Origin: Polaromonas sp.
Lineage (GTDB): Bacteria; Pseudomonadota; Gammaproteobacteria; Burkholderiales; Burkholderiaceae_C
Reading direction: 5' to 3'
Length of the DNA stretch: 13,544 bases
Assembly: GCA_023259235.1 (NCBI GenBank)
Contig: JAHFQQ010000070.1
Span: forward strand, 1-13,544
Part shown: positions 1 to 8,970 of the stretch, piece by piece
Position numbering within the stretch: position 1 is the first letter of the stretch
Layout of the letters: each line of letters starts with the position of its first letter
Program-made: the position numbers and the translations under genes
The notes under the pieces: model-generated
Databases searched by the model: none
What the model was told of the DNA's origin: nothing
The model's input: only the letters and a program-made list of their open reading frames with translations

Positions 1-62
1 CATCAGCGAGCGCATTGCCATGCTGCTACCGGTCATTTCAGCCGCCTGAAACCCGCTTCCGT

Positions 63-68
63 TACACT
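63..68 (+). promoter_or_regulatory. Candidate -10 box for the gcv leader
   Basis: TACACT at 63-68 resembles a sigma-70 -10 element. It lies about 8 bases before the first paired bases of the glycine riboswitch (from 76), so transcription from here would start at the aptamer. The matching -35 is weak: TTCAGC at 38-43 gives a 19-nt spacer. TTGCCA at 15-20 is a better -35 but has no good -10 partner. Position is the main argument, so this call is tentative. Confidence 0.3.
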
Positions 69-75
69 TGTCGGC

Positions 76-296
76 GTCAGGAGAGAGTTTTCACGCGAAA
101 ACCGCCGAAGGCGCATGCGACACCCGCAAAACGGTGTGCTGAACGCTCAGGCAAAAGGACTGGCAACCGTTTTACCGCAAGCACTTGCTGTAAAGCGTTC
201 CCTACTGGAGAGAGGCCGTTTTCAAAGCAGCCCACCGAAGGAGCAAGCCTGCATCGCCAGGTGAATCTCTCAGGTAAAGTGGACAGCAGGGGCAGC
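76..296 (+). ncRNA. Tandem glycine riboswitch upstream of gcvT
   Basis: Two glycine aptamers are recognisable. Aptamer 1 (about 76-164) has GGAGAG near 80-85, GCCGAAGGCGC near 104-114, and the 3' core GCTCAGGCAAAAGGAC at 145-160. Its P1 can pair GTCA (76-79) with TGGC (161-164). Aptamer 2 (about 200-291) has CTGGAGAG near 205-212, CACCGAAGGAGCAA at 233-246 and CTCTCAGGTAAAGTGGAC at 267-284, with P1 CCCT pairing AGGG. This is the known arrangement ahead of gcvT operons, where glycine binding usually turns expression on. The gcvT start lies about 47 nt downstream. I do not see a clear intrinsic terminator in that gap, so the expression platform may work on translation initiation. An extra hairpin sits in the linker and is listed separately. 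Confidence 0.93.
171..194 (+). other. Hairpin in the linker between the two glycine aptamers
   Basis: TTTAC-c-GCAAG (171-181) pairs with CTTGC-t-GTAAA (184-194) across a CA loop, giving ten base pairs with one C/T mismatch. It occupies most of the roughly 35-nt linker between the aptamers. The Vibrio cholerae tandem riboswitch has a linker of only about ten bases. Function is unknown. Confidence 0.55.
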
Positions 297-342
297 GCAT
301 GGTTTTTAGCCATGGATTCATGTTTGCCCCCCGGAGAACGCC

Positions 343-1524
343 GTGTCCGATAGCTCTTCCAACACCTCTTCCGCCAGCCCGGAAAATCTTCTCAAAACGC
401 CGCTGCATGATTTGCATGTCGCGCTCGGCGCCCGCATGGTGCCGTTTGCGGGCTATTCCATGCCGGTGCAATACCCGGCGGGGCTGATCGCCGAGCATAA
501 CCACACACGCAGCGCCGCCGGCCTGTTTGACGTGTCGCACATGGGCCAGTTGCGCCTGGTCGGCGCGGATTCAGCGGCCGCCCTCGAAACCCTGATTCCG
601 GTTGACGTGATCGACCTGCCCGTCGGCAAGCAGCGCTACGGCCTGCTGCTCGATGACGAAGGCGGCATCATCGATGACCTGATGTTTTTCAACCGCGACT
701 ACCTTCATGGGGGCGACCTGTTCATCATCGTCAACGGCGCCTGCAAGGCGGGTGACATCACCCATATCCAGAATAAAATCGGCACGCGCTGCCAGGTCAT
801 CCCCAGCCCCGAGCAGGCGCTGCTGGCACTGCAAGGGCCGCAGGCCGTCACCGCCTTGCAGCGTCTGGCGCCTGGCGTCGAAAAGCTCGTGTTCATGAGC
901 GGCGGCCGTTTCACGGTGCAGACGGGAAAACAGGCGATCGATGTATTCCTGACGCGCAGCGGCTACACCGGTGAAGACGGTTTCGAAATCTCCGTCGCCG
1001 GCTCGCAGGCCGAAGCACTGGCCCGGGCCCTGCTGGCGCAGCCTGAAGTCAAGCCCATCGGGCTGGGCGCGCGCAACTCGCTGCGCCTGGAAGCGGGGCT
1101 GTGCCTGTATGGCAACGACATCGACACCCACACCACGCCGGTTGAAGCGGGTCTGAATTGGGCAATTCAAAAAGTCAGGCGCAGCGGTGGCGCGCGGGCT
1201 GGGGGATTTCCGGGCGCTGAAAATATTCTTGCCCAACTGGCCAGCCCGGCCGACACCGTCAAGAGAAAACGTGTGGGTCTGGTGGCGCTGGAGCGCGTTC
1301 CGGTGCGTGAACACTGTGCCCTGCAAAGCACCAGCGGCGAGCCGATCGGCGAAGTCACCAGCGGGCTGCCTGGCCCCACCATCAACAAGCCGGTTGCCAT
1401 GGGCTATGTCAAGCCGCAATTTGCGACCCTGGGCACCCAGGTCAATGCCATGGTGCGCGGCAAGTCGGTGCCGATGGAAGTTTCAAGCATGCCGTTCGTG
1501 CCGACTCATTACTGGCGCGGCTGA
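343..1524 (+). CDS. gcvT: Glycine cleavage system T protein (aminomethyltransferase)
   Basis: T protein transfers the aminomethyl carbon from the lipoyl arm of the H protein to tetrahydrofolate, releasing ammonia and giving 5,10-methylene-THF. The translated protein is 393 aa, slightly longer than the E. coli protein. Family signatures are clear: LHDLHVALGARMVPFAGYSM at the N-terminus, GLFDVSHMGQ, GGIIDDLMFF in the folate/active-site region, SRSGYTGEDGFE-like TRSGYTGEDGFEIS in the middle, and GEVTSGLPGPTINKPVAMGYV in the C-terminal domain. The start is GTG at 343, with GGAG at 333-336 six bases upstream. The upstream ATG at 320 is out of frame. It is the first gene after the glycine riboswitch and is followed 75 nt later by gcvH, so regulation by glycine is expected. 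A Gly/Arg-rich loop around residues 278-290 looks like a lineage-specific insertion. Cytoplasmic. Confidence 0.97.
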   Translation: MSDSSSNTSSASPENLLKTPLHDLHVALGARMVPFAGYSMPVQYPAGLIAEHNHTRSAAGLFDVSHMGQLRLVGADSAAALETLIPVDVIDLPVGKQRYGLLLDDEGGIIDDLMFFNRDYLHGGDLFIIVNGACKAGDITHIQNKIGTRCQVIPSPEQALLALQGPQAVTALQRLAPGVEKLVFMSGGRFTVQTGKQAIDVFLTRSGYTGEDGFEISVAGSQAEALARALLAQPEVKPIGLGARNSLRLEAGLCLYGNDIDTHTTPVEAGLNWAIQKVRRSGGARAGGFPGAENILAQLASPADTVKRKRVGLVALERVPVREHCALQSTSGEPIGEVTSGLPGPTINKPVAMGYVKPQFATLGTQVNAMVRGKSVPMEVSSMPFVPTHYWRG

Positions 1525-1599
1525 TTTCCCTCATGTTTTTCTGTTGCTGTATCCTGTTTCCAACTGTTGATTCCTTTCACTGAACCTCTGGAGAATTCC

Positions 1600-1971
1600 A
1601 TGACTGTCAAATATACCGAAGACCACGAATGGCTCAAGATCGAAGGCGACATCGCCACCGTCGGCATCACCGTTCACGCGCAGGACGCGCTGGGCGATGT
1701 GGTGTTTGTGGATCTGCCTGCCGTGGGCAACGACTACGCGCAAAAGGAAGCCGCTGCCGTGGTCGAGTCGGTCAAGGCCGCGGCCGACGTGTACATGCCG
1801 GTCAGCGGCGAGGTGATTGAAGTTAACGAGGCCCTGCGCGATAACCCCTCGCTCGCCAACAGCGACCCGCTGGCCGCTGGCTGGTTCTTCAAGGTCAGGA
1901 TGTCCGACCCCACCCAGCTCGACGGCCTGATGGATGAAGCGGGCTACGCAGCTTTCTCCAGCCATCCCTAA
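1600..1971 (+). CDS. gcvH: Glycine cleavage system H protein
   Basis: H protein is the small lipoylated shuttle that carries the aminomethyl group from P to T protein and is reoxidised by lipoamide dehydrogenase. It is 123 aa, the usual length. The barrel-sandwich lipoyl domain is complete: YTEDHEWL at the N-terminus, GDVVFVDLP, and the lipoylation motif VESVKAAADVYMPVSGE, with the lipoyl lysine at residue 59. The C-terminal GWFFKVRMSDPTQLDGLMD helix region is also typical. I chose the ATG at 1600, which has CTGGAGA at 1588-1594 as its ribosome-binding site. A TTG eleven codons upstream has no such site. It lies between gcvT and gcvP in the same direction, so it is probably co-transcribed under the riboswitch. 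Confidence 0.97.
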   Translation: MTVKYTEDHEWLKIEGDIATVGITVHAQDALGDVVFVDLPAVGNDYAQKEAAAVVESVKAAADVYMPVSGEVIEVNEALRDNPSLANSDPLAAGWFFKVRMSDPTQLDGLMDEAGYAAFSSHP

Positions 1972-1983
1972 AAGCACGGCGCC

Positions 1984-2030
1984 CATGCTCACCACGGCAC
2001 CCCGAGGGGGCCGTGCCTGCCTGGAGCATG
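1984..2030 (+). repeat. Nested inverted repeat between gcvH and gcvP
   Basis: The outer arms are CATGCTC (1984-1990) and GAGCATG (2024-2030). The inner arms are CACGGC (1993-1998) and GCCGTG (2010-2015). The inner loop holds CCCC and GGGG, which can extend the stem further. No T-run follows, so a simple intrinsic terminator is unlikely. It may be a REP-type palindrome, an mRNA processing or stability element, or a partial attenuator that sets the gcvP level relative to gcvTH. Confidence 0.5.
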
Positions 2031-2063
2031 ACCGTTCCTACCCCACCAGTTTCCAGGACTCCT

Positions 2064-4958
<2,895 letters not shown>

Positions 4959-4971
4959 GGATGCCGCCGCG

Positions 4972-4991
4972 CCGGGCTGCAACAGGCCCGG
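4972..4991 (+). terminator. Weak hairpin after gcvP
   Basis: CCGGGC (4972-4977) pairs with GCCCGG (4986-4991) across an 8-nt loop, 13 nt past the gcvP stop codon. It is in the right place to end the gcv operon, but no U-tract follows directly, so it may need Rho or may only protect the 3' end. An AT-rich stretch begins about 15 nt later inside the repeat copy. Confidence 0.35.
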
Positions 4992-5006
4992 AGCGGGATT
5001 CATTTC

Positions 5007-5060
5007 GCTATATATTTAATAGCCCTATGCGCCTGTTACAAAAGGGCTGGAGGCTGATTT
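5007..5060 (+). repeat. Dispersed short repeat, copy 2, downstream of gcvP
   Basis: It begins GCTATATATTTAATAGCC, then has a middle part GCGCCTGTTACAAAAGGGCT and a tail GGCTGATTT. It is related to the copy inside gcvP (same order of AT-rich head, GCGCC and AAGGGC body, and T-rich tail). This copy is in the usual position for such elements, between genes. The remaining non-coding bases from 4959 to 5221 show no convincing gene. Confidence 0.6.
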
Positions 5061-5192
5061 CGTCTGGAATCAAGGTGATGGACCGGAATGGCAGTTGCCA
5101 CCAATAAGAACCCATCTTGCGCACCGGTGAGGCCACGAAGACGTAGTCGGTTCAGTTTTAGGCGCGCCATTACGCTTGAATCGAAGAGTCGG

Positions 5193-5220
5193 GCGACAGG
5201 CGCAATGAATTCCCTGTCGC
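5193..5220 (-). terminator. Candidate terminator of the b561-YceI-SRPBCC operon
   Basis: GCGACAGG (5193-5200) and CCTGTCGC (5213-5220) form a perfect 8-bp stem with a 12-nt loop, directly after the stop codon of the last - strand gene (stop at 5222-5224). On the - strand it is followed by a pyrimidine-rich run rather than a clean T-tract. Placement supports a termination or 3'-end role. Confidence 0.45.
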
Positions 5221-5221
5221 G

Positions 5222-5812
5222 TTACCGAGGCTGGCGTGCACTTCGGGTCGCTGCGTCGCGACGGAGGATTTCGTTCACCATGGCAGTGAATTGTTTCGCC
5301 AACACGCTACGCACCACCACTCTGCCAATGATGGGCGGGACCGGGAATCCAGGCACCAGGCGCCCGGAATAAGAGAGCCGCACCGCGCCCATGGGCAGGC
5401 TCTCCAGCTCGTAGCGCCCTTCCATTTCTCTGAGATTGCCGCCAACGGCATGCGCCACGATTCGCCACGGGGGAGACTCGACGACCGCCAGTTTCACCTC
5501 GACTGGCTGCTGGAAGAACAGGAAGCCGAATTCCCCCGTCTGCTCGACCAGCAGCCTGTCGCCGTCACGCTGTACCACGCGCGAACTGCGCATGTTTGGA
5601 ATGAATTCGGCGAGGTGATCGTAGTCGGAGATCGCGCTCCACACCGTGCGCGGGTCGACTTGCATCTCGGCAGACGCAGTCACTGTGACGAGGTCACCCT
5701 CGCCGGAGGTCTCGATGCTGACCCGCTGTGCCAGCGCCGCCACCGGGGCGCAAAACCCCCAAGCCAGGATCAGGAGTGCTGTTCCCTTGCGCAAGCTCAA
5801 TGCGTTGACCAT
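5222..5812 (-). CDS. Exported SRPBCC (START/polyketide-cyclase-like) protein
   Basis: A 196-aa protein with a signal peptide (basic MVNALSLRKG, then hydrophobic LLILAWGFCAPVAALA). The mature part reads as an SRPBCC fold: VTASAEMQVDPRTVWSAISD, then YDHLAEFIPNMRSSRVVQRDGDR, and a C-terminal amphipathic helix around VLAKQFTAMVNEILRR. Such domains bind hydrophobic ligands in a deep cavity, and the export signal places this one in the periplasm. I chose the ATG at 5812 with AGGGG eight bases upstream. A TTG seven codons earlier also gives an open frame but starts inside that ribosome-binding site. It is the last gene of a four-gene - strand set with cytochrome b561 and two YceI proteins, starting 39 nt after the YceI lipoprotein stop codon. 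Ligand unknown. Confidence 0.85.
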   Translation of the reverse strand: MVNALSLRKGTALLILAWGFCAPVAALAQRVSIETSGEGDLVTVTASAEMQVDPRTVWSAISDYDHLAEFIPNMRSSRVVQRDGDRLLVEQTGEFGFLFFQQPVEVKLAVVESPPWRIVAHAVGGNLREMEGRYELESLPMGAVRLSYSGRLVPGFPVPPIIGRVVVRSVLAKQFTAMVNEILRRDAATRSARQPR

Positions 5813-5851
5813 AGCGTTGACCCCTAATGGCAAGTTCTCGCGGCGGCGGGA

Positions 5852-6601
5852 TCATCGAGTCAATGGCGACGATTGGTCAGACTGACCAATGCCTTGACGT
5901 GCGTGGATCCGGAAGCGCAGGCTCACGCGGTCCTGCACCTGGATCGCGCCGGCGAGGATCGAGAAGGGCACGATGCCGAAATCGGATTGGTTGAACTCGA
6001 TCAGCCCGGTGACGCTCATCTCGCCGCGCCCGGTCTTCACCTGCGCCGGCACCTCGAACGTGCGGGTGACGCCGTGCAGCGTGATTGCGACAGCGAGCAG
6101 AACTCCCATCGGCATTCTTTCGATGCCGCTTGCGTGGATGAGTGCGAAAGGGAACTGCTGCGTCTCGAGCACTTTAGCAAGCATGTTGGCGCGCGTGCCG
6201 GCGATATCGGACTCGCTGGGCTGCGTGTCCAGGCCGGCCTTGGCACGAAGCGCCGGCTCGTCCACTGAAAGCTCAGCCAAGGGGATGTACAGGTCGGCGC
6301 GGCCTTCTTCCGGCGCAATGTAGCCTTGTGCCTCGTGGCTCGCGACGACGTGGTCGTGCCCCAGGCGCGCCAGCGACCCGCCGCGGCGCACCGTGATGGA
6401 GACGAGTGAGCGCGCGGGATCAATGCGATAGACGGGCTTGCCCCGCGCCGCTGCCTGCGCATAGTCGCTGAGTGGAAAATTCTCCGGCGTCTGTCTCACC
6501 ACGGGCTCTGGCGCGGGCGCCGTCTCGCGGATCTGCGGAGCACACGCGGCAATGAACAGCGCAAGAACGGCCACCGCGTGCGCGGGTCGCAACGTGCCCA
6601 T
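5852..6601 (-). CDS. YceI-like domain lipoprotein
   Basis: 249 aa. The N-terminus is a lipoprotein signal with a lipobox ending IAAC (cysteine at residue 20), followed by a Pro/Ala-rich linker. The rest resembles the YceI family: YRIDPARSLVSITVRRGG, then LGHDHVVASHEAQGYI, SDIAGTRANMLAKVLETQQFPF, LHGVTRTFEVP and a final FNQSDFGIVPFSILAGAIQV stretch. YceI proteins are lipocalin-like beta barrels that bind polyisoprenoid chains such as ubiquinone-8. This one should be membrane-anchored on the periplasmic side. Its ATG is one base beyond the stop codon of the preceding YceI gene, so the two are probably translationally coupled. Close pairing of a soluble and an anchored YceI protein suggests a relay or division of labour, which is inference. 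Confidence 0.9.
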   Translation of the reverse strand: MGTLRPAHAVAVLALFIAACAPQIRETAPAPEPVVRQTPENFPLSDYAQAAARGKPVYRIDPARSLVSITVRRGGSLARLGHDHVVASHEAQGYIAPEEGRADLYIPLAELSVDEPALRAKAGLDTQPSESDIAGTRANMLAKVLETQQFPFALIHASGIERMPMGVLLAVAITLHGVTRTFEVPAQVKTGRGEMSVTGLIEFNQSDFGIVPFSILAGAIQVQDRVSLRFRIHARQGIGQSDQSSPLTR

Positions 6602-6602
6602 C

Positions 6603-7175
6603 TCAGAGGACCTTGCGCAGCCGCACGCGGAATTTCACCGTCACGTCGGGACCGATGACATTGGTCGCAGACCACTCGCCGGTGCCGATCCCAAACGGTC
6701 CTCGCTTGACGGTGAACTCGCCTTCCATGGTCGCGGCTTCGGCTGAAGCCTTCCAGGTGAACGGCACCTCTACCGGCTGCTGCACACCCTTCAGGGCGAG
6801 CATGCCGCGCGCGAGGTAGCGGCCTGACTGCGGATTCGCCTGCAGGCCGCGGATGTCGGTTGCGTGGAACTCGGCCTGCTGATGCCGGGTAAAGTCGAAC
6901 CATTCAGCTCCGGCGATCGCCTTGTTGATGTCCGCGCTCATCATGTCCGCACTCGCCACCCTGATGGTGACATCCAGGCGGCTGCTGGCCGGATTCTCGG
7001 GATCGAAGTTCAGCCGGACGTCGAACTCCTTGAAGCTGCCCGGCGCCGGTGTCTTCTCGAAAGTGGCGGCGAATTCAAGCCGGCTGCCGGCAGGATCCAT
7101 CTTCCAGTCGGCTGCGCGCGAGGGCTGGGGCACAGCGCAAACAAACAGCAGGGTCAGACACACGAGCCTTATCAT
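6603..7175 (-). CDS. Secreted YceI family protein
   Basis: 190 aa, the usual size for the family. A short signal peptide (MIRLVCLTLLFVCAVPQPSRA) is followed by the YceI start DWKMDPAGSRLEFAATFEKTP. Next come the typical GSFKEFDVRLNFDPENPASS, WFDFTRHQQAEFHATDI and GMLALKGVQQPVEVPF segments, ending with KRGPFGIGTGEWSA and a V-rich last strand. The family binds isoprenoid lipids in the periplasm. The start ATG overlaps the stop of the upstream cytochrome b561 gene by four bases (ATGA, 7172-7175). This is a classic coupled arrangement and matches the known b561-YceI pairing in other proteobacteria (E. coli yceJ-yceI). A role linked to quinone handling or oxidative stress is inference from the family. 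Confidence 0.93.
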   Translation of the reverse strand: MIRLVCLTLLFVCAVPQPSRAADWKMDPAGSRLEFAATFEKTPAPGSFKEFDVRLNFDPENPASSRLDVTIRVASADMMSADINKAIAGAEWFDFTRHQQAEFHATDIRGLQANPQSGRYLARGMLALKGVQQPVEVPFTWKASAEAATMEGEFTVKRGPFGIGTGEWSATNVIGPDVTVKFRVRLRKVL

Positions 7176-7810
7176 TTCGGTGTTCTCCTCGCAGGCAACA
7201 TCCGGGTCAGCACATTATCCCGCTTGACGAAGTGGTGCCGCAGCGCCGCGCCGACGTGCACGACGAGCAACGCAACAAAAACAATGAACAGCGAGAAATG
7301 CGCGAGCGCGGCGAGCTCTGCCGTGTGCTTGTCAGGAGAGACCAGCGGCGGCAGCGGAATCCACCAGAAGATGCTGAACGGAACGCCCGCCGCGGAGTTG
7401 TTGATCCAGCCGGTGATCGGCATGGCGATCATCACGACATAGAGCAGTGCATGGCTCAGCCGCGCCACGGCGCGCTCCCAGACGGGCGTGTCCGCGGGAA
7501 GCGCCGGTGTCGGGTTCGCCAGACGCCACAGCAGGCGCACGAGGACTAGCGCCAGGATTACCATGCCGAGGGACTTGTGCCAGACGAAGAGGTTGAGTTT
7601 CGTTGGCGAGAGCCGCCAGCTCGCCGCCAGCCAGCCGAGCCAGAACTGAGCGAAAATGAGCCCGGCGACAAGCCAGTGAAACAGCTTTGCCGGCGCGCCC
7701 CACGACGAGTCGCTGTTCGACTCCTTCAAACGGAACGCGGCGCGCGCAAGCAAGGCGAAGAGCCGAGAGGCTCGCCGGCCCGACTTGGTGGGCAGGAAAT
7801 TCAGTCGCAT
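7172..7810 (-). CDS. Cytochrome b561 family protein
   Basis: 212 aa, predicted inner-membrane di-heme cytochrome b. Four hydrophobic segments are visible at about residues 43-63, 78-97, 119-137 and 170-191. Histidines suitable as heme ligands lie in KLFHW (H45), WHKSLG (H78), LSHALLY (H120) and VVHVGAALRHH (H185 and H192). The WHKSLGM and GWINNSAAG motifs are typical. The family moves electrons between quinol and periplasmic acceptors. It is the first gene of the operon with two YceI proteins and the SRPBCC protein. The first 37 residues are basic and not family-like, and no good ribosome-binding site precedes the ATG at 7810. No better in-frame start is seen before the conserved region, so the true start is uncertain. 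Confidence 0.9.
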   Translation of the reverse strand: MRLNFLPTKSGRRASRLFALLARAAFRLKESNSDSSWGAPAKLFHWLVAGLIFAQFWLGWLAASWRLSPTKLNLFVWHKSLGMVILALVLVRLLWRLANPTPALPADTPVWERAVARLSHALLYVVMIAMPITGWINNSAAGVPFSIFWWIPLPPLVSPDKHTAELAALAHFSLFIVFVALLVVHVGAALRHHFVKRDNVLTRMLPARRTPK

Positions 7811-7954
7811 CGGGTTCAGTATGGCACTTTGCGCGGAATGTCACTGAACCTTTCACGGCGGCCGCGGCCATGATGGGACTGACAGACGACCGGATAAGCA
7901 AGAATTTTTCCACGCCTTCAGCACCGAGGATCGCCGTCACAACTTCGAGCGCTT

Positions 7955-8341
7955 TCAATGGCCGGTGTAGTGAGCTGCGGCAATGATGAAAGGCAGGACC
8001 AGTTCGGGAATCAGGTAGCCCAGCCACACGGCTGTTGGCTTGGGCAGTCCCACGCGGCTGATGGATACCAGCCTGCCCACCCCGGCCAGCAACACGCCCA
8101 GGGCAAGCAGGTACACCAGCGTTCCCTGCTGCCGGATTGTCATTGCAGCCCACAGGCTGATGACGCCGGTGGCAAGGTACACGCCAGCCATGAAGCGATG
8201 AACGTTGTCCAGGCGTGGCGACGTTTCGGGTTGGCCCAGGAACATCTGCACGGTACCGCCAAACATTGCGATTGCCGCCACGATGAACAAACAGACCCGC
8301 ACCACGAGCTGGCTTGCAAGGAGTGGATCGTCCGCAGTCAT
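7955..8341 (-). CDS. DUF4345 family membrane protein
   Basis: 128 aa, with four hydrophobic segments at about residues 11-33, 48-68, 74-93 and 102-125. The sequence matches what I remember of the DUF4345 family: MFGGTVQMFLG, DNVHRFMAGVYLATG, LWAAMTIRQQGTLVYLLALG, then GVGRLVSISRVGLPKP and a final YLIPELVLPFIIAAAH. Function is unknown. The start ATG at 8341 has GGAG eight bases upstream. It lies between the integron cassettes (right) and the cytochrome b561 operon (left) in the same orientation. No attC site is seen after its stop, so I read it as chromosomal rather than as a cassette. The 144 bases between its stop and cytochrome b561 show no clear gene. Confidence 0.85.
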   Translation of the reverse strand: MTADDPLLASQLVVRVCLFIVAAIAMFGGTVQMFLGQPETSPRLDNVHRFMAGVYLATGVISLWAAMTIRQQGTLVYLLALGVLLAGVGRLVSISRVGLPKPTAVWLGYLIPELVLPFIIAAAHYTGH

Positions 8342-8353
8342 GTCTGCATCTCC

Positions 8354-8375
8354 GTTGAGTGACCTTACGTTAGAG
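8354..8375 (-). other. Possible degraded attC core at the end of the cassette array
   Basis: After the NTF2-like gene, the - strand carries CTCTAAC (8375-8369) and ACTCAAC (8360-8354), both close to the RYYYAAC core-site consensus, but no palindromic arms lie between or beyond them. This could be the remains of a deleted attC marking the left boundary of the array. Chance matches are possible. Confidence 0.25.
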
Positions 8376-8386
8376 TCATGCCTCAG

Positions 8387-8869
8387 TTACATTTTCTCTG
8401 GCATGGCGGACGAATGATGGCTTGTAATTAGCCACTGCGTCCCATCCCAACGATATGTGTAGCTGTAGCGGCCACTGACGAGTGCTCCCGTTTTGGCGAA
8501 AGTGAATGTATAGAGCCCAGCATCAACGGCGAAGTTACACCCTATCTCAATGCTACGCAAGTCAATCTTTCCGGACGGTTGGTCTTCTAGAAAGTGGTGG
8601 AAATAGTCCTCTTTCTCTGCAGGGGTAAGGCGCGGTTTATTTGATACTGTGGGAAGGAGAATTGATCGTACTGCGTAGTTGGCGACTACCTTATGAGGAT
8701 CGCCAGTTTGCAGCGACCGATTCCAGCGATCAAAAAGTGCTGCAATCTCTTGCTCTGAGGTGGCCTTGCAACTCTCTGTGCGCGATGCCTGTGTATTGCT
8801 TGGCGTACCTTGGTTCGTAGCACATCCGGCGAGTGCGACGCTTAAGATAAAAATGCTGATCATCTTCAT
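8387..8869 (-). CDS. NTF2-like (SgcJ/EcaC or DUF4440-type) lipoprotein, cassette gene
   Basis: 160 aa. The N-terminus is a lipoprotein signal, MKMISIFILSVALAGC, with the lipobox cysteine at 16. The mature part has an NTF2-like fold pattern: SEQEIAALFDRWNRSLQTGDPHKVVANY, then a middle segment KPRLTPAEKEDYFHHFL, and a C-terminal GRYSYTYRWDGTQWLITSHHSS. This resembles the calmodulin-kinase association domain / SgcJ-EcaC group, which binds small molecules or acts as an oligomerisation domain. The substrate cannot be told. The start has AAAGGAG upstream. The gene sits directly after the attC at 8911-8970, in the order expected of an integron cassette. Its base composition is visibly more AT-rich than the gcv genes, consistent with separate origin. 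No complete attC follows its stop codon. Confidence 0.82.
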   Translation of the reverse strand: MKMISIFILSVALAGCATNQGTPSNTQASRTESCKATSEQEIAALFDRWNRSLQTGDPHKVVANYAVRSILLPTVSNKPRLTPAEKEDYFHHFLEDQPSGKIDLRSIEIGCNFAVDAGLYTFTFAKTGALVSGRYSYTYRWDGTQWLITSHHSSAMPEKM

Positions 8870-8910
8870 GGAACAACTCCTTTGAGCGGGGGTGGGTGGA
8901 AGAAAATGAG

Positions 8911-8970
8911 GCTTAACGTTGCTGGTAACCGGCCTGCCGAAAGCAGGTCCGGTTGACCAGCGCGTCAGAC
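8911..8970 (-). other. attC recombination site of the hydrolase cassette
   Basis: A 60-bp imperfect palindrome. On the - strand it reads core GTCTGAC (one base off RYYYAAC), then GCTGGT, AACCGG, CCTGC, a short loop, GCAGG, CCGGTT, ACCAGC and the core GTTAAGC (GTTRRRY). The arm next to GTCTGAC has an unpaired C and an unpaired A missing from the other arm, as expected of the L'' side. The TGA stop of the alpha/beta hydrolase lies inside the first core, a common cassette feature. This sets the array orientation on the - strand. Confidence 0.88.

Noticed and set aside
15..353. Open reading frame across the leader of gcvT
   Set aside because: It runs through both glycine aptamers, whose conserved bases explain the sequence, and it resembles no protein family.
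571..1419. Long - strand frame opposite gcvT
   Set aside because: It is a GC-rich shadow of the clear gcvT frame, with no ribosome-binding site or family motifs.
7332..8153. A 273-residue - strand frame overlapping cytochrome b561 and DUF4345
   Set aside because: Most of it is a shifted frame of two well-supported genes. Only the part at 7811-7954 is unexplained and is noted as a finding.
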